DNA from: Ceratorhiza oryzae-sativae
Taxonomy: Eukaryota; Basidiomycota; Agaricomycetes; Cantharellales; Ceratobasidiaceae
Assembly: GCA_030998015.1 (NCBI GenBank)
Contig: JARWMV010000003.1
Span: 124,001 to 188,000 of the forward strand
Length of the DNA: 64,000 bases
Direction: 5' to 3'
Below the pieces are notes generated by a model. That model did not search any database, had not been told where the DNA came from, and was given only the letters and a program-made list of their open reading frames with translations. A program made the translations under genes and the position numbers. Of the stretch, positions 22,531-33,951 are shown in pieces; position 1 is the first letter of the stretch, and each line of letters opens with the position of its first letter.

Positions 22531-24870
22531 TTACATTAGAACCACTTGATCTGCAAAACCCTCGTCCTATTTTATTTTGTTAGCATTCTGACCAGCGAAT
22601 AGCTCAACGCAAGCTCACGATATAACACTTTGAAACGAACAACTTTTGTTGATATTAGCCCGCCGTAGCTCCAGAACTAGACACGCGCATAGGCTTACCC
22701 TTGGCAACTGATGACGCGGGTTTGGTTTGTGTTTCAAATGTTTATTGACACTAAGTCTAGTCTTTGTGTCTGAAGAATCTTCTACTTCCTGTTCGCTATC
22801 CGCAGCTGTGGTTTCATCGACGGCTTCATTATATCCCTCAAACTTCTCCCTTTTGAATAAAACAGTAAGCCTCATTCATAAACCAAATGAGCTACTTACT
22901 GAATATGCTTATTAAGCGATCTGTATGTATTTAATTTATCTGAACTTTCTGGATCCACAAGCCCTGTCATAAATGCCTAACATCGGATTTTCTGACATGT
23001 TAGTGTTTCTCGCCCAGTCGCGTCTGCGACTTACAGTCGTGAATCTTCCTCCCTCTCCATCCTCACGAGCCACTTGGCCTCCATCACAGGCACACCATGA
23101 TATCTTGGGAAAACTTTGTTACATCGTGTCATTTGTACGAAATCAGTTGTATGACTTACTATCTTGCATCTTTCAGAAAAGGCTTTGAATTCTAAGCCCT
23201 GCTCCTCCACAGGCAGGGAGGAGTTTGAAGGGTTTGATCGCTTCAGGGCGGTACATAATTCAGCACTACCCAAGTTGACCTTGACGGGGAGATCTGTCAT
23301 CCAATGTACGATAAGCGGCTGCGACTACCGAAATATTAGATCAACACACCTAATAGATTCCCAGTCGGAACATAAAGGCCATGTCCTTCGGGTTTTCCGG
23401 TGGTTTCAGAGGCCCGCCGAGCAAATAAATGGCGGCTTCGAAGAAAACTCATATCTGCGAAATCTGGGGTTGGCTCTGGAAGTATGACTCCTGAGCATCG
23501 AATACTAGTTACTAATAAATGGACTCACCAGACAATCCTGCACTATGACAGCACTGACCACCACACCATTTATATTCGGTTAAGGGTCGGTAATATTTTG
23601 AGAGATACACATACATCAAATATGACCTGGGATAATTATATTGGCCATGTCGCACGAAACGATATTAGATATACGCACCGTAAGTTTGGCGCCATCTGCA
23701 AGGCCGTCTGCTAGACACTTGTTAAGCTCCTAGGCAGGTACTTTCAGTATTTACAGAATTTGATAGGATGATTGACCCACAGTATCCAATACAACGGTGC
23801 TCCTGTCAACCGCCGGCTTGGGGTTGGGCTTTAGTCTTTCACTCAGAGGCACATAGGTCAGGTAGTCCATCGGTAACAATCCTATAAATATCATGTATGC
23901 CTGTATTTATTGAACTGAGCTCAGATGATTTACCTTCCTCGGTCCAAATGTCTTCTCCTACTTTGAAACATCGAGTATAGCCATGTCCGGCGACTTTAGA
24001 TGTTTTAGTTCACTATATAAATTATATCACTCGGCCCATATATCATACTCACAAAACAAGAACCTGTGGGATCCTTCAGCAGAGTCCCGCACAAGCCATT
24101 CGATCCCTTTCATCTATAATAATTGAGGAATGGCTAGCACCAGACACCTCAAGAACTCTTACAATATTTTCTTTGTTTGGCCACCTATCATCTTTTTTAT
24201 TTTGTTTGTCGACGAGATCTGCCAGAACGCGGATACATGTCGGGGGGTAACCGAATCGTGTCTCTAGAAATACCCAATTTGAACTGTCTTAGCACCTCCA
24301 TTTGGGGCTGAGAAACCCTACCTAGCATATCAATAATCCTATCCGCATCGGCGTAGGTTGCTGGTAAAGCATCCGAGGAGCAATAGTAGATTGCCACCTG
24401 GGGGGTGATTACAATTCTCTATTCGCAACTCTCATTGTATGGCTCAATACTTACTACTAAAGCCTTAGCCAGAGGGAGCGATGGGGGAACTTCGGTGCGT
24501 GTTGTCTCAGGATAGTTCCAGGCATGCTCAGAGAAGCGTTTGATAAATCGACTCGTTCTATCCTGCAGCGTAAGTGGAGGCTGGCTTTGTAAACTTGACA
24601 TTGGACCTTCACTAGTTCGAGTTTGGGGTAGAGGTGTGTGGTCCGGGAGAGACGGCGAGGGCACCATAGGGGGATTTATACGGGGTAAAACCACAGGCGC
24701 GTACGTTTCAAACGGCCTGACACCTGCCTGCAGAATTGCTTCTTCGCGCCTCCCACGAGTTCGGACGAGGTTATCTGGAAATCCAGTGCGGATGGTTGGT
24801 CAACCATGCGTATTCTACTCGAGTCATGCAAAGGCGTACTTTTGGTCTCAGTGCCCTGGGTTCCCGACAT
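22531..24870 (-). CDS. Caspase-domain (peptidase C14, metacaspase-like) protein
   Basis: Read from ATG 24870 (or an in-frame ATG at 25170). The first exon splices to NNLVRTRGRREEA, then a proline/serine-rich stretch, then the caspase fold: KALVVAIYYCSSDALP, RFGYPPTCIRVLADLVD, WPNKENI, MKGIEWLVRDSAEGSHRFLF and the histidine loop VAGHGYTRC. Next come GLLPMDYLTYVPL, LADGLADGAKLT and the cysteine loop VIFDCCHSAG. Both catalytic residues (His, Cys) are thus present. C-terminal blocks are SACDGGQVARED, AFMTGLVDPE, an acidic linker, and DEGFADQVVLM before TAA at 22531. Metacaspases cut after Arg or Lys and act in stress and cell death. Exons after DCCHSAG up to 23030 are only partly resolved. Confidence 0.82.
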
Positions 24871-27035
24871 AATAAAATGAGTCAACTCGGTACGAGCTGT
24901 ATTTCTCCTCGCTGAATGGCTCTGGTCAAATAAATAGTTATGGTAACAAGGCGCAACGCGCAAGCTACCAGCACCCTGGGACGCCAGCTGTGCCCACGGA
25001 GAGCTACTTGAGGCATTTGAGACACCAAACCAGATCACGCAAGTGACACTCGGACCGTGTCGATCCCATATTTTCCGGCCTGAGTTAACGAGTGCATAAA
25101 GGCACTTACGCACGGTGAGAAGAACCAGCGACATGTCATCACGTTTCATAAACCAACCCAGCTCGCCCATGACTATTCATGGGAGGTTGATCCTCCATGC
25201 TCAGGTTTTCAAACCTGCTGGCCAACATGCGCTATCGTCGTCGACAGAGAGAGTGTTTGGCGACATGTTTGATGTTGAGTTTTGATAGGAGTGCAATTCA
25301 ATGTAAGACTAAGCCTAAAACAGGGTGATTTTCTGGAGGAGCGAGGGTTGAAACACAGAGATAGCCAGACAGAGCCTTTTCACGCGCCAAGGTTCAGTGC
25401 ATTCCACAATTGATCTTTCCGGCACGTTCCGTGAGTTGTCTGTCTGATTCGTACTCTCGTCTCGGTTTAGCTGTGCAAAGCAGATCAAGAGCCTAATAAC
25501 CGCTCGATTTGCAATGCCAAACTCGATTCACCACGCTTTGCGTCGTTCGGGAGCACCAATGGTGGCTCAAGTGGATGGGCGCTGATCCCTGTGCTGATCC
25601 ATCGAGCGCTTGTTCAGCCAAGCTGAAACAAGAGTTCTAACACAACACTCTAACTCGCAAATCGTTTCGCGCTTTGAAATATGTACGCCCGGCTTCTCGG
25701 TTGGATCACTGTGCACGAGAGTAAAGCGTCGCAAGTATTTGAGGTGTCACCAATATGTGTTCCTCTGTTTGTTACTGCTTGGCGATGTACGGAGAAAAGG
25801 CAACCTATCACGCCGATGCAGCTTGGATGTAACGATGTTCAGCGGCTCAAGATTGTGTTTCGTGATCTGGCTGCTGCTTGTCTGCTAGGCTGATGCATTT
25901 CATTGGGATTCACAAGAAGGCGCTTGCGCGCGGCATGCATAAACTCTTGATAACGAATGAGAGCAGTTTCACTTTATTACCCCTGTTTGAGTCGCTTTAC
26001 TACCCACAATGTTTGCGACCTGGTTCGATCAACCGAACGCTCGATTTCAGGTTTTGTGGGCGAGTTACTCGAGGTTCGGCGCTAGAATCAATCTATCATG
26101 CGCATCTGCCTGGACACCATCCCTTTGAACGGGTCTCACTCAGGGGTTGATAGATAGCCATCACTTTCGCATCGTATTGCTATCAATGCTGCTGCATAAA
26201 TGGCAACGTATCTTCAGCCCGCCCCGACTGCGACATATGGCCCAACCTCGAATCCTGAAAGTAAAATCTCGGATCCAGTTACGGTCGCCATGCGGGCTCG
26301 TGCACGACGCTATTGTTGGAACATATATACTCGACGATGGTGAACGAACAGCCAGGCGCGGATTGCACGCTGCTATGATTTCACAACACGATTTTCGTCA
26401 TGTTATTCCGGATTGGGAACCGCATTGCCGAGTCGTGTAGTGCATCCAGATATAGAAGTTGAAATGACGCATGTTTGGAGAATCGCTCGAAGGGGGTCGT
26501 CAACGTAGAAAGATCGGTCCTAGCTCTAACGAGGAGAGCAAGTCCAAGATCCAGCCCGGATACACATATCGAGCTTTGTGTAGCGTAAAAGGCAGTATAA
26601 ACGACCGGGCATAGCCCAAATGCAAAGTCATGTGACTTTGTGATGGCACAGCCACAATGAGCGCGTGGTCGCTTTGCCGGATATGGGCATGAATAGGTCT
26701 TCTGCCACCTGTCTGGTCTCTCCTTGCGTCTCGCCATCACCACCGACGACGGCGACGACTCCGAGTCCAGCGACAGCGGATATAGACACCTACCATACTT
26801 GACATAGCATCGCCTAATTTGAACTTGCCACTGGTCGGAATGGCAGGGATCATGCTCCGTTCGCTCAGCAACCCACGCACGCCCCTGCCATTCATCGGCG
26901 ACCGTCTCTCCGTCACTGCGGGCATTGGATGTCCAGCCTGGTCTCATCCGGGTACGTACCCTTTACCCCATTATTTTTTTCGATTTATTTCCATCGTCTT
27001 CACCATCGCTGACTCATCGGATAATAAAATTTCCC
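24871..27035. other. Gene-poor intergenic stretch
   Basis: An upstream in-frame extension of the caspase gene (25170-24871) is possible but unsupported. The rest has many short frames on both strands with no family signature or clear splice-linked blocks. A GC-rich promoter-like part lies just before 27036. Confidence 0.45.
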
Positions 27036-28007
27036 ATGGACGCTCGTTCAGGTTCCGACGAGCGCACGACTCCATGCAATGCTGGGGGCAAGACGAAACA
27101 TACGCCCGAGTCGCGTCGAGCGAGCCCGTATCCGCCGTTGGTGCGGTCTTCGTCGGGGTACGGCTCGGCCGCAGGGTTGAAGCGCTTGGCGGCTGTGGCC
27201 GCCCGGTCGTCGTCGACCAACAGCAGCAGCCAGCTGCGTCGGACGGCGTCCCTCCAGGGCGGCGACACGCTCGCGGCACTCCAAGAGTCGTGTCGCAGCA
27301 CGTCGCTGCCCCCGCCGCCCCATCCCCGCCGACACTCACGCACAGGGTCCACCGGCGCGCGACCGCTCAGACCGGCCCCGACGCTCGTCAATCTCGATCT
27401 GCTGGTCTGCCCGCCACCAGTGCCGCCACCGAGATGCGACGTGCGCCTCGAGTTCGCCGCGCCTGCGCCAGCCCCGCCTCCCCCGGCGCCTAAGCCGCCA
27501 CAACCACAATCCCTCCGACGCCGATCCTCGCTCGCGCCAGCCGAAACCTCACCTGCGGCCGTGGTGATGCGTGCTGGGGGAAGCATCTCCTTACCCAGTC
27601 CCCCTCTCGCCCTTGCCGGCAAGAAGAAACGCGAGTCTCTCGCCCAGCGCACGCTCCGACGCACGTTCGAACGCACCCCGCGCGGAGCCCAAGTCAAAGT
27701 CCTCGGCGCCCACGCCGCAGTGCGGATGATGACCGCCATGAATGAAAACGAAGAGGACGACGAAGCAGCCGTGGCTGCCAGCGTCGTGGTGGTCGTGGAC
27801 GAGGACGAGTGCATGGCCGACGCGGACTCGTGGGTCGAGTTAAATGGGAGCGCTCCTGTTCCCCCTATCAGCACAAGCACCGATGCGCCAATCCGCGACT
27901 CGCCATCGCCCGTTTTAGTCGAAGCGCCCCTCCCGAGTCATCTCACCGCCCAGTCGGATGACATGGACTGGAGCATGATCGATGAGGACGGATGTCGCGC
28001 GGTCTGA
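27036..28007 (+). CDS. Proline/serine-rich, probably disordered hypothetical protein
   Basis: A single exon of 323 residues starts at ATG 27036 (MDARSGSDERTTPCN). It is GC-rich, with proline runs (PPPPHPRR, PPPVPPPR, APAPAPPPPAPKPPQP), basic serine patches (LRRRSSLAP, KKKRESLAQRTLRRTFERTP) and an acidic end (NENEEDDEAA, DDMDWSMIDEDGC). It looks like an intrinsically disordered regulatory protein with possible phosphorylation sites (RRSS, RRTAS). No domain is recognised. Long frames on the opposite strand here are shadows of the GC bias. Confidence 0.6.
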   Translation: MDARSGSDERTTPCNAGGKTKHTPESRRASPYPPLVRSSSGYGSAAGLKRLAAVAARSSSTNSSSQLRRTASLQGGDTLAALQESCRSTSLPPPPHPRRHSRTGSTGARPLRPAPTLVNLDLLVCPPPVPPPRCDVRLEFAAPAPAPPPPAPKPPQPQSLRRRSSLAPAETSPAAVVMRAGGSISLPSPPLALAGKKKRESLAQRTLRRTFERTPRGAQVKVLGAHAAVRMMTAMNENEEDDEAAVAASVVVVVDEDECMADADSWVELNGSAPVPPISTSTDAPIRDSPSPVLVEAPLPSHLTAQSDDMDWSMIDEDGCRAV

Positions 28008-28699
28008 TGCGTGCACACGTGTTGCCTGTATTATTGTTCGGCTATGGCCTATGCTTTCCTCTTATGGCTCAGGTTCTATGCTCTCCATTCTTTTCTCATC
28101 TTGTCCTCGGTCGCATCGGACGTTGGCGACCCCGCTCGTACTCTTATCCTGTTCTCACTCGGTTTTTCCTTCCATCAACACTTTCTCGATCCGACCCGTT
28201 TTATTCTCTTCAATCGCAAACCAAACTCATACCCATCACAAAGGATCCTCGCACTTTTTTTTCGTATATAAGTCCTCGTGTTTGTCTGTTGTGCTACCAT
28301 CCCTATCGCCCTACGCTTCCTAACACCTAGGCCCCCCTTTCCGTGTATCCATATGTCTGTATGTCCCATGTGACAAAACTCGGAGAACCAAGAGATTCGT
28401 TTTGGCGCGCCTGTCGGTGTGCCGTCCCAGCCACTTTTTTGTGTGTGATTTTGAAAATATGTGAATCCTTTGGTCTGGTGCGAGGTAGTGAGTGAGGTTT
28501 GGGGATAGTGTTTTCTCGTGGCGGACAAGGGGGTGGCGAGGTGGCTCTCCCGTGGCAAGTGGCTATGATGTCATGGCCGCTTCATCGTAACGGTTTACGT
28601 ACAGTGCAAAATCCTAATGATTAAATACAATGACATTCTTTCACATCTTACTTCCGTATTGGAACCATTCTCGACTTGAACTTTTGTCTTTGGCCTAAA
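28008..28699. other. 3' flank of the proline-rich gene and spacer
   Basis: A CT-rich stretch (28020-28330) fits a 3' untranslated region. From about 28411 a segment resembles one at 29817 downstream of the next gene (see repeat features). Confidence 0.5.
28411..28530 (+). repeat. Copy 1 of a shared 3'-flank repeat
   Basis: The block GGTGTGCCGTCCCAGCCACT followed by a T-run, GAAAATATGTG and TTTTCTCGT matches, with scattered changes, the block starting at about 29820. It sits after the proline-rich gene on the same strand and at a similar place relative to its stop. Confidence 0.55.
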
Positions 28700-29770
28700 A
28701 TGGGAGGTGGCCGAGCGGCGGTTAAAGCGTCATCGGTGTACGGTAACGTCTGTAACTCACCTTCGGTCAACGACCACAAGGAATCTCTTACATACGATAC
28801 CCCCCATTTGTATCTCAACTATATGAACAATTACGGTTCAAATAATCTACCGGAGTTTCATAAAGACTTCGGGCCGGAAAGCAGTGGCGATCTAATCCTC
28901 CGCTCAATGGATAATGTCGATTTCAAAGTCCACACACTGTTACTTTCCATCGCTTCACCCGTCATGGCCAGTCTCTTTGGTGCCGATTCACAGCCCAGTG
29001 TAATGATTTTCGGTGAAACCTCTGAGGCGTTATTCCTAATGCTTAGCTTTATATACCCACGTCCGACACCCACTATATCATCCTTTGAAGTCCTCGAGCA
29101 AGGTCTCCGCGTTGCCGAAAAGTATCAGCTCGAGGGCATGAAATCTCATTTGAGGAAGGAGTTATCTCTGAGGAATTCGCAGGTATCGATTCCTTCCTAC
29201 CCGTTGCGTGCTCTTGCTATCGCGCTCGCCCATGGCCTGACCGAGGAAGCCGCAACCGCGTCGGAGCTAGTATCCCAAAACCACCATCTACTCGACGTAG
29301 ATGAGCTGGTTAAAATGGCCGAGGCAATGCCCTCGAGTGCTCATGTTATCAAACTGGTCGGGCTCCCGTCTGCTCGGATGGCGATTCTGACCGACGTCTT
29401 GTTTCGATACAACAAGGAGCCGATGGTCGTCCCCCACTCGATGTGGAAACAGCTCAGATGCATCAAGTGTCAAACCGAGCTCCCGACTCGGGCTATATTC
29501 GCCCTCACCGATCAATGGCGGTGTCGGTGGTCATTTTGGGCCTTTCAAGAGCTGGCAGCGAAACCGCTTTCCGAGTGCGGCTACGTATTCACTGTCCAGT
29601 TTCTCGAATCCATATTACACAGAGGTCCTACCCCTCTTCCAAACGCGAATTGCGATTGTGATAATCTGCTCCTGCACCCGAGTTCGCAGTTTAAAGAATG
29701 GGCTAAAAAGGTTCGCGATCACATTGCCAAGCGTTTGGAAGCTTTGGACAGGCTTCGTGCGGTTGTTTGA
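28700..29770 (+). CDS. BTB/POZ-domain protein
   Basis: A single exon of 356 residues from ATG 28700. After about 55 residues comes a BTB fold: GDLILRSMDNVDFKVHTLLL, SIASPVMASLF, ALFLMLSFIYPRP and LRVAEKYQLEGMKSHLRKEL. This form (SGDLILRSxDxVDFKVH) is greatly expanded in agaricomycetes. BTB domains mediate dimerisation and often recruit Cullin-3 ubiquitin ligase. The C-terminal half has paired cysteines (RCIKCQ, NCDCDN) but no known domain. The first codons overlap a tRNA-like A-box (28707-28717), so a later start such as MNNYGSN (near 28824) is possible. Confidence 0.82.
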   Translation: MGGGRAAVKASSVYGNVCNSPSVNDHKESLTYDTPHLYLNYMNNYGSNNLPEFHKDFGPESSGDLILRSMDNVDFKVHTLLLSIASPVMASLFGADSQPSVMIFGETSEALFLMLSFIYPRPTPTISSFEVLEQGLRVAEKYQLEGMKSHLRKELSLRNSQVSIPSYPLRALAIALAHGLTEEAATASELVSQNHHLLDVDELVKMAEAMPSSAHVIKLVGLPSARMAILTDVLFRYNKEPMVVPHSMWKQLRCIKCQTELPTRAIFALTDQWRCRWSFWAFQELAAKPLSECGYVFTVQFLESILHRGPTPLPNANCDCDNLLLHPSSQFKEWAKKVRDHIAKRLEALDRLRAVV

Positions 29771-31129
29771 TGTGCGTAAGGAGGGAATAGGATGGGGCTG
29801 TTTCGATGATGTGCTGGTAGGTGTGCCATCCCAGTCACTTTTCTTGCGTATATTGTTGAAAATGTATGGATATTTAGGCTTGAAGTTGGGTCGGGAGTGA
29901 CTCTGGAGATGGCGTTTTTTCGTACCGGGCGTGGGATGTGGCGGTGGAACTTTACTGGTAAGTGTCGATAGCGTCCATTTTGTCAGGAATCGTTGATATC
30001 GCGACCGCTGTAACGAAAAGGGTGGCCGGTTCCTTGCCAATCGATTGTCTCGTTGGCTTCCGTTTAGTGATACATTCCGGAATAAATGCGGACATCGAGA
30101 GGAGGGGTTCAGCTATAGCAGAACCAAGTTTCACCTCCAACCAACCGACAGGGAAGGATCGAATGTGCATAGACCAAGTATTTTCAGGTTTGCGGGGTGC
30201 GCCGCTTGGAAACTGTTTTACCTGGAAATTCAGGATGAGTCAATGGCGGTACTGGGATGTAAATATGCCAAAATGACAGAAAGTCAGAGTGGATTGCAGC
30301 AATGCGATATGCGTTCGGTGAATTCCAGCCCATTCGAAGCTAAATTTGGTTGAATGAGCGCCGGGCAAATGCGCCCTCCTGATCATCGCGTGGCTACTCG
30401 AGCAACAGCCAGACTCGTTGAACTCGCTTGGCTTTATGTTTATTATACCGGTTTGGCTGATCGCAAGCGACGAAAGATTCCGGAAATCTCACGGCCAGAC
30501 CTGGAGGCGCATCATTGGCATGCCTCGCCAATGGGGGATCAGCGTCAGCGTTGGTGCCGTTAACTTTAGTAAGCCTTGGCGCATGAGCCATCCACCCCTC
30601 GAGTCGGCCACGCGTACCACCCAACGAAGGCCAGAAATTTTGATCGAGAATCTAGCGAAAGCTGCACTTTGTTGTCAGAAATACACTTATGGCTCATCCA
30701 GTACCTTTGATAGCCCTTTCTCACTCATGCCGAGCCAATTTATGTGGCTGATTGCTCCGTAGTTTCGTCTTTGACAAGCTCGATAAATGTTAAAATATTC
30801 TCGCCCGCAGAATCCTTTCTCCTTCTCGGGCGGAAGTACCGTTTCTTGATCCTCCACAGCGCTGATTCTCATATGGTTATACTTTAGAATCAGATTACCA
30901 ACCCACGGTCCGCTACGTTATACAATAATTTCTGTGACGTACTTGGAGGCAGGCAGCCCACGCCTGAATCAGCCTCCACCTCCACCTTCACGATATCTTT
31001 CGGGCAATACGGTGATTAAGCGGACGAGAGTTCACCACAGCCACGTTCCATCCTACAAATTGGTGCTCGCAATCTTGATACTTAATAAGAGCAACTCTGG
31101 CTCTCACGCCCATTCGGTCACTACCAAGC
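29771..31129. other. Intergenic
   Basis: It contains the second copy of the 3'-flank repeat. Short overlapping frames around 30.0-30.3 kb on both strands show no family signature. I see no supported gene. Confidence 0.45.
29817..29925 (+). repeat. Copy 2 of the shared 3'-flank repeat
   Basis: GGTGTGCCATCCCAGTCACT, TTGAAAATGTATGGAT and a GTTTTTTCGT end parallel the copy at 28411. It lies about 50 bases after the BTB stop codon. On the minus strand both copies encode the words WDGTPT, which shows the extent of the match but is not evidence of coding. Confidence 0.55.
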
Positions 31130-32425
31130 ATGGGATCAATCAAACGAGTTGCAGTCACAGGCGCGACGGGCTTTGTAGGATTTCGTATTGCAGACGCTTT
31201 GGTAACAGCCAATGTGTTCGATGTGGTTCTCCTGGTGCGAACTGTGTCTGTAAGTACCATTCAGATGTCGAACCGGTGCTCAATCACTCACGTTTTAAAC
31301 GTGTATATTCAGGTAGAAGCGCCTCGCGTCCAAGAACTCAAGGGAAGAGGAGCAGAGGTTTACGGTGTATCATATGACGACGAAGCTCAGCTTGTCAACG
31401 CACTCCAGGGAGTTGACGCAGTCGTATCGACTCTAAGTTGGGCGTCCGTCGAGGCGCAGGTGAGTTTTGAAGCTCTGAGATTATCATTGGAAGCTTTAAA
31501 TCCGTTGCCCGATCAGGCACCCCTAGTCAAGGCCTGCGCCGCTAACCACGTCAAGATTTTTCTCCCAAGTGAATTCGCCCTTGTAAGCATTTTAGAAGGT
31601 CTGCCGTTTGGAAATGCCGAATCTGTTTGATGAACAGGAACTGGCCATCGATGATCAATCAAACGCATCCAAGTTCAAAAAGAAAGTGGCAGCAATGGCC
31701 AGAGAACATGGTCTGTCGACGGTACGCTTGTTCAATGGGCTATTCCCAGAGTGGTATACATCGGACGAGTTAGTAAAACGCGTTCCGCATATGCGCTCAA
31801 CCTGATTTGCCTCAATCAAGATTTTCGAGCTTCTTTGGGTTCCAGCCGAAAGAAAACAAATATTGATATATGGATCGGCAACGAGAAGAACTCTTGGACA
31901 AGTATATATGACGTTGCTCGGTAAGAAATCTAATCTGTGTCGAGGTTCGACTATGGATAATCCCTATGTTCAGTTTCGTTGCATACATCCTGCATCACGT
32001 GCCTGTCGACCAGCTTGCCAATCAAAACCTGCGAATTGAGGGTGACGCCAAGTCATTCAACGAGTTCGTGAGCTTGTGGGAACAGAAACACAAGGTATAT
32101 AGGCTCTCCGGCTGCTTGCACTCCACCTCACTAGCCTTGTCATAATCAGGTTAAGCTTGAAGTAACCTATCGACCGATTTCTGACCTGGACGATCGAATT
32201 ACGAATGACCCTTCAGATCATGAGGCAGCCATTGGTAGGGAGATGTTTTCCGGTCGCGCGGCGAAAGGACCAGTTGCAAACTCGTTATTCCCCGACTGGA
32301 ATCCGAATCCTTGCTGGATGCGATATGAGCGACTGTCGTATTCATTTGTCCCCCTGAGCATGAAAGAGACCGAGTGTGTGAAAAACTTGAACGGTTCCAT
32401 TCTTTCGATTCATATTATAAGTTAG
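31130..32425 (+). CDS. NmrA-like / isoflavone-reductase-like NAD(P)-binding protein, probably frameshifted
   Basis: Exons 31130-31249, 31313-31459, 31517-31582 and 31638 onward join in phase. The N-terminus has the Rossmann motif VAVTGATGFVGFRIADALV, followed by GVDAVVSTLSW, VKIFLPSEFAL and the SKFKKKVAAMAREHGLST helix. Later blocks are FFGFQPKENK, IDIWIGNEKNSWTSIYDVAR, VAYILHHVP and LRIEGDAKSFNEFV. Two frame breaks are suggested. One base too many lies near 31861 between FFGFQPKENK and IDIW. One base is missing near 32310, because the out-of-frame words LLDAI-stop (ending 32328) look like the usual family end. If only the printed frame is used, it runs to a TAG at 32425. The substrate is unknown. 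Confidence 0.72.
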
Positions 32426-33785
32426 TTAATCCAAGAGTGGATCTATTTGTCGCAAGTTACTACAGGATACTCGGCCATCACTCTGAGAAATGAATTTTGA
32501 AACCAGATCGACGAATTCTTGAGGCCTAATTCATTTTATGAGAGATGTATGTTGGACGATAATTTGATGCGCTTACCTTTCAGCGTGCACTGTCGGGGTC
32601 ATCAACCAGGATTCATGAGTTGCATTGCTCGACTGTGGATGTTATGGACTCACCCCAATGCCCCGCGTCCAGAGTTTCGAGTTTCATGTTGGGAAAGTAC
32701 TGCTCCATCACCGGCACGTTACGACGGTTAATGTATCTATCAATAACACGAGGCCGTTCAAAGTGTTGAACAAGGTGATATCACGGCCATACGTACTTGC
32801 TTTTGGCGCCCTTGACAAACAACGTCGGGCCATGCCATATTTGCTCTCCGGGCGTGTGGGGAAAATCTCCGATTCCGTCAATACCATTTTCGATTATCGA
32901 GAGGGGTATACGGAATTGCAACGGTTCGCCTTTGGAAGGTGCAACCAAATTATGCAACAAAAACGCTCTGACCGACGGATCCTGGGTTTGAACCGGCGGA
33001 TGGTCAAGAGGGGGCGGTCATAACGATAGAGAGCTATAGACTTGCCTGTTCGTACTTTTTCAGAATCTCTTCGCCCTGTTTCTTGGTTTGAACTTTAGCC
33101 TCATTTATTTCCTTCATCGCGCCAATGTAGTTTCGGAACTCTGGGCTGATGGGTCCAACTGCAGGTGAAATATCGACTACAACCAGATGGGACAACATAT
33201 CCTTGGGCAGGCCTGGATTGAGTGCGAGTGCCATGACCACTTTTCCACCCCTGCAACCAATTGGTGAGCTACGTCACACAAGGAAGTACGGTGGACCGAA
33301 CAGTGAATGCCCAAGTAAGGATATTTTAGAAAGCGATTTCGACTCGCAAAAGTGAAGGATGTCTTCGGCCAGAGACGTATAGTCCATTGGTTCTGCGTGG
33401 GGCGATTCTCCATGATTTCTAAGATCCTGACGAACGGTACAGCGTTAGGCTTAAATGACTAGGGGGAAATTTTCGTACCAGATGTAAACCGGGCGTCCCA
33501 GAGTCCGAGCAAACGCCTTGGATAATGATCGCCAGTTTTGTTTTGACCCGCTAGGATAATCCATCAGACAGGTCGAGTGCGGCAGCATGTAGATGTAAAG
33601 CCTCACTAGAGACCGTGTACGATAAGCATAGGCGATTGCGATTCAAGTTTAAGCGGTTCGACTTTTTCATAGGCAAGCTTGACCGGAGCGTTAGAAACGG
33701 TGGCAAGAGCTCTGGTCGTTGGGAGGAAAGGCCGGGTCGGTGCCAGTGTTTGCTTCAGAGCACTCAAGCGTCGCAGAGCAGCCAT
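32426..33785 (-). CDS. Mitochondrial alpha/beta hydrolase (ABHD11/Imo32-like), apparent frameshifts
   Basis: It starts at ATG 33785 with a basic presequence (MAALRRLSALKQTLAPTRPF), then MLIVHGLYGSKQNWRSLSKA, DLRNHGESPH, the nucleophile elbow LLGHSLGGK split by an intron, and VVDISPAVGPISPEFRNYI. Further blocks are DPSVRAFLLHNLV, FRIPLSIIENGIDGIGDFP, KYGPTLFVKGAKSKYI, and the catalytic histidine in LDAGHWVHAERPQEFVDLV. Two junctions do not keep frame: before DLRNHG (near 33475) and between GDFPHTPGE and KYGPTLF (near 32842). One intron has a GC donor (GCAAGT, near 33040). The stop at 32426-32428 abuts the extended end of the convergent NmrA-like gene. Confidence 0.78.
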
Positions 33786-33951
33786 ATCAAGCAATTTCTC
33801 AAAGGGTGATTAGCACTCGTTTGGAAGGTACGGAGAAGACGGCGTGGTCAAGAGTGAACGAATTCCCACCGGATCCGGGAGTCACGTGGGATTCCGGGAC
33901 GCGTCATTGCCGAGACACTCGCTCGCCACCATCACCACGCTTTCCAAGGAA
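33786..33951. promoter_or_regulatory. Short bidirectional promoter, hydrolase / gankyrin
   Basis: Only 166 bases separate the two divergent start codons. A CACGTG E-box lies at 33893-33898. No room remains for separate promoters, so shared regulation is likely. That is inference from spacing. Confidence 0.55.

Noticed and set aside
27014..27880. 288-residue open frame on the minus strand
   Set aside because: It lies opposite the GC-rich proline-rich gene and is explained by codon bias there; its own sequence is low complexity and has no family features.
28700..28790. Possible tRNA gene (Ser/Leu type)
   Set aside because: The A-box is perfect but no GGTTCGANTCC B-box, no paired acceptor ends and no clear anticodon stem follow. 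Kept only as a tRNA-like fragment.
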